From Candidatus Thiodictyon syntrophicum (lineage in GTDB: Bacteria > Pseudomonadota > Gammaproteobacteria > Chromatiales > Chromatiaceae), in NCBI RefSeq assembly GCF_002813775.1, contig NZ_CP020370.1:372001-436000 (forward strand): a DNA stretch of 64,000 nucleotides. The letters are read 5' to 3'. Made by a program: the position numbers and the translations under genes. Position 1 is the stretch's first letter; each line of letters starts with the position of its first letter. Below are positions 1 through 9,900 of the stretch, one piece after another. The notes under the pieces are model-generated. The model did no database searches. It had not been told where the DNA came from and saw nothing but the letters and a program-made list of their open reading frames with translations.

Positions 1-142
1 TGACGGTCGAGATCAGCGGTATGACACGCCGCTGCTGCCAGGCCCGGCGCAAGGCGCCCGGCCGGGCGCCGCCGAAGACCAGGGCGGACAGGACCAGATT
101 GGTGTCGATCACGACACGCGGGGGGCGGTGCGCCGCGGCCAC
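1..142 (-). CDS. PIN-domain toxin of a type II TA pair (3' end outside window)
   Basis: The first 47 codons of a PIN-family ribonuclease toxin are visible, starting at a GTG (140-142). The diagnostic N-terminal motif VVIDTNLVLSAL is present, with the first metal-binding Asp of PIN nucleases. It lies 11 bp downstream of a same-strand antitoxin gene, the usual antitoxin-first order. The C-terminal acidic residues are off the window, so activity cannot be judged. PIN toxins cleave RNA, and the cognate antitoxin neutralises them and represses the operon. Confidence 0.75.
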   Translation of the reverse strand, partial: MAAAHRPPRVVIDTNLVLSALVFGGARPGALRRAWQQRRVIPLISTV

Positions 143-153
143 GGGCCTGCCCG

Positions 154-384
154 TCAGGCCCGGTCGCCCTGCCGCGCCCAGGCGACGGCATCGTCGATGT
201 CCGCTTCGGTCAGGTTCAATTCGGCCAGCTTGGCCCGCACGGCGTCCGCCCGCTGGACGCGCACGGGCGTGAGTATGATCTGGCCGTCGCGGGTTTCCAC
301 CTGGAAATACTCGCTCCGACCGACCGCCTCGGTCACGGCCTTGGGCAGGGTGAGTTGGTTCTTGGCGGTCAGCTTGGCGAGCAT
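154..384 (-). CDS. AbrB/MazE-type antitoxin (76 aa)
   Basis: A small protein with an N-terminal SpoVT/AbrB-like swapped-hairpin DNA-binding segment (MLAKLTAKNQLTLPKAV) and an acidic, alanine-rich C-terminal tail of the kind that wraps a toxin. It directly precedes the PIN toxin at 1-142, so the two form a VapBC-like pair. Autorepression at the upstream promoter is expected from the family but no operator was identified. Confidence 0.8.
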   Translation of the reverse strand: MLAKLTAKNQLTLPKAVTEAVGRSEYFQVETRDGQIILTPVRVQRADAVRAKLAELNLTEADIDDAVAWARQGDRA

Positions 385-489
385 CGGATCGACTCCAGGT
401 AAGGATTCCTTACTTTAGCGCTTGACGGCGGCATCGGCAATGGCGGCGGCCATTACGGCAGGCTCCGGGATAACCCGGACGCGAGCGAA

Positions 490-1920
490 TCAATCCTCCA
501 CCGGCTCGGCCCACAGATCATGGTCGCCGGAGTCGGTCACCACGACCTCGATGAAGTCGCCGGGGTCCAGTTCCCAGGCGCCGGGGATGACGACGACGCC
601 ATCGATCTCCGGGGCGTCCCCGACGCTGCGGGCGATGACCTCGTCATCGTCCACCTCGTCCACCAGCACCGTGAGACGCTGCCCGATCCGTTGGGCGAGT
701 TTGTCCCGGCTGATCTGCGCCTGGATCTCCATGAAGCGCGCCAGGCGCTCCTGTTTGACCTCCTCCGGCACCGGGTCCGGCAGCTCATTGGCCGCCGCCC
801 CCGCCACCGGCGAGTAGGGGAAACAGCCGACCCGGTCCAGGCGTGCGGCGCGGATGAAGTCCAGCAGGCACTCGAACTCCGCCGCCGTCTCCCCGGGGAA
901 GCCGACGATAAAGGTGCTGCGCAGGATGAGTTCCGGGCAGGCCGAGCGCCAGCGCTCCAGCCGCTCCAGGACGCGCTCCGCGGCGGCCGGTCGATGCATG
1001 GCCTTGAGCACGCGCTCGGCGCCGTGCTGCAGCGGCATGTCGAGATAGGGCAGGATCACCCCCTCCGCCATCAACGGGATCAGTGCGTCCACATGGGGAT
1101 AGGGATAGACATAGTGCATCCGCACCCAGGCCGGCAGTTCACCCAGGGTGCGGGCCAGCGTGACCAGATCGCTGGTGAGCGGCCGGCCCTTCCAGAAGTC
1201 CGGCCGGTAGCGCAGATCCAGGCCATAGGCGCTGGTGTCCTGGGCGATGACCAGAATCTCACGCACCCCGGCCTCCACCAGGCGCTCGGCCTCGGTCAGG
1301 ATGTCGCCCAGCGGGCGGCTCACCAGGTCCCCGCGCAGGCTGGGGATGATGCAGAAGGTGCAGCGGTGGTTACAGCCCTCGGAGACCTTGAGATAGGCAT
1401 AGTGGCGCGGGGTGAGCCGCACCCCCTGCGGCGGCACCAGGTCCAGGAAGGGGTCATGGGGGGCCGGCAGTTCCCGGTGAACGGCGGCCATCACCGCGTC
1501 CAGGTCGTGCGGGCCCGTGACGGCGAGCACCCGCGGGTGGGCGGCGCGGATCAGGTCCGCGCGTGCCCCCAGACAGCCGGTGACCACCACGCGGCCGTTT
1601 GCGGCCAGGGCCTCGCCGATCGCCTCCAGGGACTCCTCCACCGCCGCGTCGATGAAGCCGCAGGTGTTGACGATAACGAGTTGCGCCCCGTCATAGCTCG
1701 GGGTGATCGCATAGCCCTCGGCCCGCAGGCGGGTGAGGATGTGCTCCGAGTCCACGGTCGCCTTGGGGCAACCCAGGCTGACGAAGCCGATGCGGGGCGG
1801 GCCGGCAGGGGCCGGGGTGCGGTCAGGTGTGGCCAAGGCAGGGCTCCGGGATGGCGGGCAATGGGCAGGGCAGGGCGTCGGCGCGCGGCGGCCGGCGGGC
1901 GAGTCGGATCGGGTTGCCAT
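490..1920 (-). CDS. rimO: Ribosomal protein S12 methylthiotransferase RimO
   Basis: Radical-SAM enzyme that adds a methylthio group to the conserved Asp of ribosomal protein S12. The N-terminal MTTase domain has its three cluster cysteines (SLGCPK, NTCGFID, TGCLG). The radical SAM motif is CNHRCTFC within [18 protein letters not shown], and a C-terminal TRAM-like region ends in EYDLW-like [10 protein letters not shown]. Similarity to E. coli RimO (441 aa) is collinear throughout. The ATG at 1920 gives 476 aa with an extra low-complexity N-terminus. A TTG at 1836 would give a length closer to the family norm and cannot be excluded. It is monocistronic here, with a dispersed repeat just upstream. 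Confidence 0.95.
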   Translation of the reverse strand: MATRSDSPAGRRAPTPCPAHCPPSRSPALATPDRTPAPAGPPRIGFVSLGCPKATVDSEHILTRLRAEGYAITPSYDGAQLVIVNTCGFIDAAVEESLEAIGEALAANGRVVVTGCLGARADLIRAAHPRVLAVTGPHDLDAVMAAVHRELPAPHDPFLDLVPPQGVRLTPRHYAYLKVSEGCNHRCTFCIIPSLRGDLVSRPLGDILTEAERLVEAGVREILVIAQDTSAYGLDLRYRPDFWKGRPLTSDLVTLARTLGELPAWVRMHYVYPYPHVDALIPLMAEGVILPYLDMPLQHGAERVLKAMHRPAAAERVLERLERWRSACPELILRSTFIVGFPGETAAEFECLLDFIRAARLDRVGCFPYSPVAGAAANELPDPVPEEVKQERLARFMEIQAQISRDKLAQRIGQRLTVLVDEVDDDEVIARSVGDAPEIDGVVVIPGAWELDPGDFIEVVVTDSGDHDLWAEPVED

Positions 1921-1963
1921 GGTATGGGGCCGGGGGCGCGGACACAAACGCGCGCACGGCGAC

Positions 1964-2090
<127 letters not shown>

Positions 2091-2148
2091 GGCGGGGGAC
2101 CAGGACGCGAAATCTGCGGCGCAGGACCTACGGCAACCCGGTATGCTC

Positions 2149-3311
2149 GGCACTGGTTCAGTTTGGTTCTTCCTTATCCTTATGTTTTTGTAGTATTTTT
2201 ATAACCTGGGCTGTCGAACTCTAAGGACCTCATCCCACGAGAGTCCCTGCTGGAGAATCCCCAGAGCCACCGCAGGAACCTGTTTTGTCGTGAAGTGGCT
2301 GCGAATAAAGTTATGGACAATCCACAACATATCCAATGTTCTTTGCAAACCAGAAATGCTCTTCGCGTACGTATTCGTTCGGCGGCGATAAGCAGAATTC
2401 TTTCGCCGAAATGAAGCGTTCGATGCTTCCAAATGATTAGCATGAATATCGGCTGGCGTCACATCTTGATCGGTTTCTGGATGCTCCGGATGAGGGGTTT
2501 CGTATTTGGGACGCGAGTGCCCCGTTCTATCAGTTCCTTTCCCTTTATTCTTAAGGCGCACCTTCACACCGCGACGAAGCACTTTCGGTGGGCGGCCGCG
2601 TTTTCCGGTTCGCAATACTTCGTGGCAAATTTCAAACAGGAGATTGCCATACCGACGTTCCCCGTCGGTGACTAGAGTGACATCGCCAGTACGCAGGATG
2701 ACATCTCTAAGTATTTGTATGGCATATGAAAATAGGCTGCGATCCTTTTTCCCGCACTGAAGCGCCCAGATAAATCGACTTGCCCTTTCCATCAGTACGA
2801 TCGTCCAGCCTTCACAATCCTCCGGGGGGACATTCCTATTCACTTTCGTATAAAGCTCATCACCTTCGATCAGTTGCTCAATAAAGGTGTGCGTCAGGGC
2901 ATATATGACCAGCACATCCTTGCAATCGGCCAGGCGACGCTCCCATAGGAGCAACGTATTCTTCGCAATCGCGAAGGCCCGGCAGGCGGCGTTCAAGCCG
3001 ATCCCCTCAGTGCGCGTTTTGAGCACTTGAATGATGAAGCTGGTCGGTTTCCTGAGCCCCTCGATAAGGGTGGCTTTGGTCTCGGAAAAGAGCCTATTGC
3101 AACTTTGACATCGCCACAGCAAACGCGTACCGTTATGACCGGTTTGATACGTCTTGTGATGCCGACAATTCTGTGAATTGCAATGAGGGCATGTCCATTG
3201 TCCGTTCAAGAAGTTCTCACTTATTCAAAAAGTGACGGAAACCCGCGCCGAACTAGATATATTACATATATTTCAATGTCTTGTAAACAGGAATTAAACT
3301 GAACCAGTGCC
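2149..3311 (-). mobile_element. IS1-like insertion sequence, copy 1 (1,163 bp)
   Basis: Complete element with terminal inverted repeats beginning GGCACTGGTTCAGTTT. It is bounded by a perfect 8-bp target duplication, GTATGCTC (2141-2148 and 3312-3319). The GG-NNN-TG tip and 8-bp duplication match IS1-family habits. Two further copies of identical length lie at 49371-50533 and 51770-52932. It inserted immediately upstream of truC and separates that gene from its original 5' region. Confidence 0.93.
2199..3209 (-). CDS. IS1-like DDE transposase (336 aa)
   Basis: Single-frame transposase. An N-terminal zinc ribbon (CPHCNSQNC, then WRCQSCNRLF) is followed by a helix-turn-helix (about residues 75-105, GIGLNAACRAFAIAKNTLLL). 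The catalytic core has candidate acidic residues in EGDELYTKV, VTDGERRYG and NHLEASNASFRRK. A YRRRTNTYAKS motif and a C-terminal HNFIRSHFTTK segment follow. Classic IS1 uses two frames joined by frameshifting. This resembles the single-ORF IS1 subgroup (ISMhu11-like). IS1595 is the alternative family. Confidence 0.85.
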   Translation of the reverse strand: MNGQWTCPHCNSQNCRHHKTYQTGHNGTRLLWRCQSCNRLFSETKATLIEGLRKPTSFIIQVLKTRTEGIGLNAACRAFAIAKNTLLLWERRLADCKDVLVIYALTHTFIEQLIEGDELYTKVNRNVPPEDCEGWTIVLMERASRFIWALQCGKKDRSLFSYAIQILRDVILRTGDVTLVTDGERRYGNLLFEICHEVLRTGKRGRPPKVLRRGVKVRLKNKGKGTDRTGHSRPKYETPHPEHPETDQDVTPADIHANHLEASNASFRRKNSAYRRRTNTYAKSISGLQRTLDMLWIVHNFIRSHFTTKQVPAVALGILQQGLSWDEVLRVRQPRL

Positions 3312-3326
3312 GTATGCTCGGTGCGC

Positions 3327-4067
3327 ATGGAAATCCTGTACTTAGACGACGTCATGATCGCGGTGCACAAGCCGTCCGGCTTGCTCGTCCACCGCAGCCT
3401 CATCGACAAGCACGAGACCCGCTTCGCCCTGCAACTGGTGCGCGACCAGGTCGGCCGGCGCGTCTATCCGGTGCATCGCCTCGATAAGCCCACCTCCGGT
3501 ATCCTGGTGTTCGCCCTCGACCCGGCGACCGCCCGCGCGCTCAATGACCAGTTCACCGCGGGGCTGGTGCAGAAGACCTACCGCGCCATCGTGCGCGGTT
3601 ACACGGATCAGGCCGGCGTGATCGACTATGCCCTGCGCGAGGAGCTCGATAAGATCGCGGACGCGCTCGCCGATCCAGACAAGGCCCCCCAGCAGGCGAT
3701 CACCCACTATCGGCGTCTCTGCACCGCCGAGCTGCCGCATCCCGTTGGCCGTTATGGCACCGCCCGTTACTCGCTCGTCGAGCTGCAACCGAAAACCGGT
3801 CGCAAGCATCAGATCCGCCGGCACCTGAGGCACATCTTCCATCCCGTCATCGGCGACACCACGCACGGCGACGGCCGCCACAACCAGTTCTTTCGCGATC
3901 ACTTCGGCAACCAGCGCCTGCTGTTGGCAGCGACCGCGCTGCATCTCATCCATCCGCACAGCGGAGAGCCGCTGGCGATGAGGACAGCCCCGGGGGCAGA
4001 CTTCGCGCGTATCGTCAACGCGCTCGGCTGGGGAGAGGTGGCAAGAGTGTCCGGCAAGGATTGCTGA
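3327..4067 (+). CDS. truC: tRNA pseudouridine synthase C (tRNA U65)
   Basis: RluA-family pseudouridine synthase that isomerises U65 in some tRNAs. The catalytic motif HRLDKPTSG holds the nucleophilic Asp (about residue 53), and GRKHQIRRHLRHIFHPVIGD is the conserved C-terminal RluA signature. The ATG at 3327 aligns MEILY with E. coli TruC; a GTG at 3321 is in frame but sits against the IS target duplication. The 246-residue length is normal. The IS1-like copy ends 15 bp upstream, so expression must now rely on a promoter inside the IS end or on read-through. Confidence 0.93.
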   Translation: MEILYLDDVMIAVHKPSGLLVHRSLIDKHETRFALQLVRDQVGRRVYPVHRLDKPTSGILVFALDPATARALNDQFTAGLVQKTYRAIVRGYTDQAGVIDYALREELDKIADALADPDKAPQQAITHYRRLCTAELPHPVGRYGTARYSLVELQPKTGRKHQIRRHLRHIFHPVIGDTTHGDGRHNQFFRDHFGNQRLLLAATALHLIHPHSGEPLAMRTAPGADFARIVNALGWGEVARVSGKDC

Positions 4068-4180
4068 CACGAGGACATCGTCGCGCCTCAGTGACGTCGA
4101 GCGCAGTCAAAGTTCGGGTACCGGCGGTGCCGTGGTCCAGGTCCACTGAGCACCAGCAACCAAGACCCCAGGAGCACCCC

Positions 4181-5086
4181 ATGGAAATCCAGCAGACCCT
4201 TGAGATCCTTGCCTTCACCGACCCGGTCTGCACCTGGTGCTGGGGGGCCGAACCCGTGCTGCGCAAGCTGCAGGTCGGATATGGCGATCAGGTGCGGATT
4301 CGGCCCGTGATGGGCGGCCTGGTGGAGGACATCCGCGCCTTCTACGACAGCGCCAACGCGATCGGCGGCGACCCGGAGCGGTCCAATGCGCAAATCGCCT
4401 CTCACTGGCTGGAGGCGTCGCAGCGGCACGGGATGCCGGTGCGTACCGAGGGCTTCCGGTTGTTCACCGCGGAGGTCGTCTCCACCTACCCGCAGAACAT
4501 CGCCGTCAAGGCCGCGGAGCTGACCGCACCGGCGCTGGGGGGCAGCTATCTGCGCCGGCTGCGTGAGGCCTCCGCTGCCGAGGCGCGCGAGACCGGTCGG
4601 CGCGAGGTCCTGATCGAGCTGGCCGGCGACGTCGGTCTCGACCTCGCAACCTTCATCGGTCACCTGACGGACGGTTCCGCCGAGCACGCCTTCCGCGCGG
4701 ACCTGGAGTTGACGCGCCAATTCGGGGTGCGTGGTTTCCCGACCTTCGGCCTGCGCTTTGGCGAGCGTGCGCTCGTGCTGCGGGGTTACCAGAACTTTCA
4801 GGCTATGCAGGCGGTCATCGAGACGCTGAGCGAGGGCGCCCTCCAGTGGCGGGCACCGATGCCCGATGCCGCCGGCCTGCTCGGTTTCCTGCGCACCTTC
4901 GGCCGGGCGGCGCCGGTCGAACTGACCACGGTCTTTGACCTGTCGCCTGCCGACCTGGAACGGCTCCTCGCCGGCCTGGAGGCGGCCGGGGACATCCGCC
5001 GGGTGGCCGCGGGCCAGGGGTGTTTCTGGGAGCCCATGGCCGCCGGCCCCGGCTGCGATTCAGTGACCGGCCTCTGTGCGACCTGA
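4181..5086 (+). CDS. DsbA-family thioredoxin-fold protein (301 aa)
   Basis: Thioredoxin-fold protein of the DsbA/FrnE type. A CTWC redox motif lies near the N-terminus in FTDPVCTWCWGAEP, a helical insert follows, and the cis-Pro region reads FGVRGFPTFGL. No signal peptide is visible, which points to a cytoplasmic role as in FrnE-like proteins. The ATG at 4181 follows an AGGAG-type ribosome site. The last about 80 residues form an extra domain rich in Leu and Ala that resembles a small winged-helix. Substrate unknown. Confidence 0.85.
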   Translation: MEIQQTLEILAFTDPVCTWCWGAEPVLRKLQVGYGDQVRIRPVMGGLVEDIRAFYDSANAIGGDPERSNAQIASHWLEASQRHGMPVRTEGFRLFTAEVVSTYPQNIAVKAAELTAPALGGSYLRRLREASAAEARETGRREVLIELAGDVGLDLATFIGHLTDGSAEHAFRADLELTRQFGVRGFPTFGLRFGERALVLRGYQNFQAMQAVIETLSEGALQWRAPMPDAAGLLGFLRTFGRAAPVELTTVFDLSPADLERLLAGLEAAGDIRRVAAGQGCFWEPMAAGPGCDSVTGLCAT

Positions 5087-5233
5087 TCGGGCACGCCATG
5101 ACGAGCCCCGCTGGACGGCAATTGCATATCGGGCGAAGCTGCGGCTGTTTGCGAGGCCCCGTCGCGGCCGGAGGCCGCTCCCACAGGTTCCCCGCCGGAC
5201 TCAATAAACTCTCGCGTCTTTCTGGAGGTTTCC

Positions 5234-6310
5234 ATGCTCTTTGAACCCGTTCGCATCCGCTCCCTGCAACTGAGCAACCGGATCGTCATGGCGCCGATGA
5301 CGCGCAGTCGCGCCGTCGAAAGCAACACCCCAAACGCCCTGATGGCACAGTACTATGCCCAGCGCGCCGCGGCCGGCCTGATCGTCTCCGAGGCGACTGC
5401 GCCCTCGCCCGACGGGCTCGGCTATCCCCGCATCCCCGGGCTCTACAATGCCGGGCAGGTCCGCGGCTGGCGGCTGACCACCGACGCCGTCCATGCCAAG
5501 GGCGGGACGATCGTCGTGCAGTTGATGCACACGGGGCGTGTCGCACAGGTGGCGAATCTGCCCGCTGGTGCGCAAGTGCTGGGTCCCGTCGCCGGTGTCT
5601 GTCCCGGGGAGATGTATACCGACACGCTGGGCCTGCAGCCCTTAAGCCCCGCCCTTGCGATGACCGAGGACGATATCGCGCAGGCCGTGGCGGAGTTCGC
5701 CCGGTCGGCGGGTCTTGCGATGGAGGCCGGGTTCGATGGCGTGGAATTGCATGGGGCCAACGGTTATCTGATCGAGCAATTCCTCAATCCCAACGTGAAT
5801 CAGCGCACCGACGGTTACGGGGGCAGTATTGAGGGTCGGAACCGGTTCGCGATTGAGGTGGTGCAGGCGGTTGCGGCGGCGATCGGCGCGGATAAGGTCG
5901 GCCTCCGCCTGTCGCCCTACGGGGTTTTCAACGGCACCGGGCCCTTTGCGGACGTCGATGCCCAGTACCTCGCGCTCTGTGAGGACCTTTCGGCGCTCGG
6001 ACTGCTCTATCTGCATGTCCTCGACCACGCGGCGATGGGTGCACCCCCGGTGCCGGAGGGACTGAAGGTTCAACTGCGCGAGCGCTTCGACGGACCCTTC
6101 ATCCTGGCGGGCGGTTTCGACCGGGCCACCGCGGAGGCGGCGCTTGCCGAACAGCGGGCCGACCTCATCGCCTTTGGCCGTCCCTTCCTGGCCAATCCCG
6201 ATTTGGTCGAACGGATGCGCGTCGGTGCCGCGCTGAACGCCCCCGATATGGCGACCTTCTACACGCCTGATGCCAAGGGCTACACCGACTATCCGGCGCT
6301 GGGGTCTTGA
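5234..6310 (+). CDS. nemA: Old yellow enzyme family alkene reductase (NemA-like)
   Basis: FMN-dependent NADPH:flavin oxidoreductase, 358 aa, the family length. The FMN-binding start is NRIVMAPMTRSRA. The substrate-binding pair lies in VELHGANGYLIEQFLNP and is followed by NQRTDGYGGS. The C-terminal phosphate-binding part contains ILAGGFDRATAE and LIAFGRPFLANPDL. A GGAGG ribosome site precedes the ATG. Members reduce activated C=C bonds, N-ethylmaleimide and nitro compounds; the physiological substrate is not deducible. The leader contains a short dispersed repeat (about 5163-5190, GGCCGGAGGCCGCTCCCACA). Confidence 0.92.
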   Translation: MLFEPVRIRSLQLSNRIVMAPMTRSRAVESNTPNALMAQYYAQRAAAGLIVSEATAPSPDGLGYPRIPGLYNAGQVRGWRLTTDAVHAKGGTIVVQLMHTGRVAQVANLPAGAQVLGPVAGVCPGEMYTDTLGLQPLSPALAMTEDDIAQAVAEFARSAGLAMEAGFDGVELHGANGYLIEQFLNPNVNQRTDGYGGSIEGRNRFAIEVVQAVAAAIGADKVGLRLSPYGVFNGTGPFADVDAQYLALCEDLSALGLLYLHVLDHAAMGAPPVPEGLKVQLRERFDGPFILAGGFDRATAEAALAEQRADLIAFGRPFLANPDLVERMRVGAALNAPDMATFYTPDAKGYTDYPALGS

Positions 6311-6402
6311 ACCCGACGGGGGCGATGTGCAGGCGGTCGATAGCGCCGCGCTGGAGCTGAGCCGCCCGCGGAGGGTCGGCGTGGAGTCGGTGGCGCCGTG
6401 GC

Positions 6403-6874
6403 TTGGGGGAATTGATGGAGGTCGACTTCGAGGCCATGCCCCTGGCGCCGCGCTACCGCGCGCCGGACCTGTCGATGCGTCACCAGGCGGTGATTGAGCA
6501 GCCCACTGGGAGCGCCGCACCCCAGTTCGGCGCGATCTCGCACGAGGAACTGATCGGTCACTATGTCAACTATCTCAAGGTCTTCGCCGCCGCCGCGCCG
6601 CCCGCGGACTTTTGGCTCTATGCCGTGACCACGCGGCGCCCGCGGGGGCTGTTCGGTCAAACCGAGGTCGTGGCGGTCAAAGAGGGCGTCTATCGTTTGC
6701 CGGTCGTCAGTCGCTCGGTCAGCATCATCTTGGAGTTGGTGCAAGAACTGCCGCCTGAGGATCGCCTGCGCGGGCTTCCGATCGAGGAACTCCTGCGGGG
6801 GCTCGACGATGCGGGGGCGTGCCCGGCTCAAGGAACTCCTGGACGCTCAGGAGACTGCCGACCAGAGTCATTAG
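6403..6874 (+). pseudogene. Frameshifted fragment, likely from a Rpn-like transposase/nuclease family protein
   Basis: The open frame runs through SRSVSIILELVQELPPEDRLRGLPIEELLRGLD. It then changes frame near 6810-6820 to RARLKELLDAQETADQSH, ending at the TAG 6872-6874. Leucine-rich tails of this kind (RLRGL, EELLRGL) close Rpn/PD-(D/E)XK transposase-like proteins. The N-terminal nuclease domain is absent. The upstream part translates a dispersed repeat (6504-6530, CACTGGGAGCGCCGC), so it is not original coding sequence. It is read as a degraded C-terminal fragment. The family name is an inference from tail composition. Confidence 0.5.
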
Positions 6875-6973
6875 GGCCTCGGCGGACAGAGCCTTGAGCA
6901 TGGTCCGGGCCATCCAGGCTCCGACTGGAATCGCTTGGTTCGCGGACTGCAAGCGTCGCGTCTCGCAAGGCGC

Positions 6974-9900
6974 TCATCGGCTGAACGCCTCGATCGCCTT
7001 GTCGGCACCGTAACCGCCCACCTCCAGCAGTCGGTCGAATAAGTCCAGGCATTCTCGACGCAGATCCGGGGCGTCCTCGGCCTGTCGGTAGGCGCGCAAG
7101 ACCAGTTCGCTCAGTTGCTCGGCGGCGAAGGCGTTGGTTCCGGCGACGTTACCGGCATCGGTTCCGACTACATCGACGAATCGCTGGCCGGCGCGCAGCA
7201 GGAGGGCGGGGGATATGTCCGCGGTACCCTCCATCCTCCGGAAAAAATTGCTCGCGGTCAACCTGAATGCGGGGCTCTTGATGTATGCCTCCAGGACCCC
7301 GACCAATGCCCCACCCTCTGCTACTTCCTTGAGCCGTCTCGTCCAGTCTCCAGCAAGGCGTTGCACAGTGACATCCGGATCCGAGAATAACTCGATGAGG
7401 CGCGAGTGAGCGTAGCTTAAGTCAGGAGCAGTCAGGACGTTGAGTGCCAAGACCTCGGCCGCGCCCTGGCGCATTTCAGCATCACCGTTCAGCGCCGCAT
7501 CCGCCAGGGCGCGCGCACTTTCATGCGACAAGGCGACGAAGGTAGCCTGCCTGGCAGCCGCCTTTCTTGCGGCCCCCTGGGACGATTCCAACATGCGCTC
7601 GATGATAGGGCGCAGCGACTCGAGGTCAGTATGCGCCGTGTAGTAAATGAATTTCTCAATCGACCGGGCGGCGAGCAAGACGTCCTCGGTATCACAAAGC
7701 CGCAGGAAAAGGCCGATCGCGAGCGGGCGGTCGTACCTCAATATCTCGATACAAGCATCGGCCACACAGGTCCGCACAGCAACCGACGGATCGCAAACCA
7801 TACGTTCCAGAAATTGGCTGAAGTATCCCCAATAGACGACATCCTGGGCGATGAGTGACGCAATCGCATGGGCAGCGGTGCCGCGAACGCTGTTGATTCC
7901 GTGAAAGCGGGGGTCGCCGCCATCGGCGGGCTCTTCGCCCGCCGCACCACTCCGCCAATGCTCGTCGGTCGGGTCCGGGTCTTCGGTTGCATACCAGGCG
8001 ATCATGTCGAGCAGTTCCGGCGAGAGTTGAGCGCCGCCATGACTTGCGATGGTCTGAGGCAGCCAGTGTCCATGGGGACGACCGGGCCGATGGTGCGCTC
8101 GCTCTGCGACCCGGGCCAAGAGGTCCAGCGGCAAGGCGCTGTCCTTCAGGCCACGAACGATCGCCCCGTAGTACGCCTCGTTGGCGTCTTCCGGCAAGGT
8201 CAACAAGAGTCTGGCAAAACGCTCTGGCTGCGCCTTGGTCCGCGCTTCGAGTGCGCCAGCGAGTTCTCTGGCTCCGCCGAGGACGCGATCCTCGAACCAC
8301 TGTTTTTCCGAATCGTCCCTATACCTCCGAATCGCGGACATCCACTGGGAATCGCTCATCAGGGCCGTCGCCTTTCTTGGCACTGGAGAGATGACTGTCC
8401 CGCCCCGGGTGCCCCATGGGGCCTCCAGCTTCCATCCCATCGATTGTGCCTTACGTTCCAATTCGCCGATGCGGCGGCGCCCGATCGGAGAAAGTTTCGA
8501 GTCTGGCAGGGCGCTTAATAACGTGAGCTGGCGAATCCCCAGATCCGAACGATGCCACTGGGCCTGTCGGCGGCGGCTGGCGGACCGGTCGGATTCGTCT
8601 GCTGGCTCCCAGGGCTCCCATCGTTTCCAATGATCGTTCCGGTATGGCCCCGGAGCCTCCCCTGTCTCGGGAGAAGGACTCAACACGATCGGGATGACCA
8701 GCAATCAGTCCCAGCCAGCGGCCCAGGGCACGGCATGCGACCATCGCACCGCGCTTGTCCCCATAGCTGTGGGTCTCGATAAACGCGCGATACGCCGAGC
8801 AGATGGAGTCCCAATCGCGGCCCGGCCCGGCGGCCAGACGATGAAAAAGTGCCTCGATCCGCCCCGAATGGACCGCCGCCTCGTGTCGCGCCGCGATGGC
8901 AAGCACGCGCTCGTCCTGCTCCGGTGAGCGGTTGGCCTCCCCCTCCAGCAGTTCCGCGACCGAGTCCGGCTCCGCTTCGACCAGGTTCCCCAACCAATTG
9001 AAGGCGAAATTGGCAACCTCGGTCCGCGGGTCGTTCAGCCATTGGGGCAGGACTCCCCGATCGCGAAGAAATCGAAGCCAGGCCGCCGACGGCCACAGGG
9101 CCTCGCGCACCGTGCCCGCGAGACGCATCTTTCCGTCTCCCAGGTGCTCGACGAGGATGGACCATTCCTCCGGGCGCGGATCAGTCGCCAACCCGACGAC
9201 CCCGATCGCCAGCTTTTTGATGTGGAAGCGAACGTCGTCGGCCTCCAGACAATCGCTCAGGTCGCTGAGATAGGCGTCGAAGTCCTCATCGCGTCGGTAG
9301 ACCAGGATTTGACGGACCTGGGAGCGGCGAAACAGGTCCTGCTCGCCGGCCGACCGCAGCAGATGCAGCAGGGGCTCCCCAAGCTCGCAGAACCGCCGGG
9401 CAAAGACATAGTCGAAGAACCCCTCGTGGAAGAACGCGATCCGAAGCCCCTGGCGAATTAGCACATTGGCAGCGACCAGGCGTTCGAGATCGGCGTCCCC
9501 GGGCGGCAGCAGGCCACGCGGTACCGATAGCGCCTGACGGTCGTTCATGACATCGCAGAGTCGCTGGAGCAGGGTCTCGAAGGCGTTAGGATCGGCCAGC
9601 ACCGGCCGCAGGTCGGTGCGCTTGCGTAGCCAATAGGCGTCATACAGGTCCTTGGCGGTCGCGAAGGTCAGCCCCTTGCCGGTCTCCCCGGCGATGACCC
9701 CCGCGAGCAGGGCAAGGTGAAGGGGCAAACGCAGGAGATCGAGCTGGCGGGTGTCGAGTCGGCTCGGATCGATCCCCAGATGGACCAGGACGTCCTTGAC
9801 CGCTGCCTCATCAAACGGACCCACGGTGATCCGCCGGGTGCCCGGCCCGTCCTGGCGACTCAGTTCGCGCAGCCTCGGGTCGTTCTCAAGGTCGAAGGTC

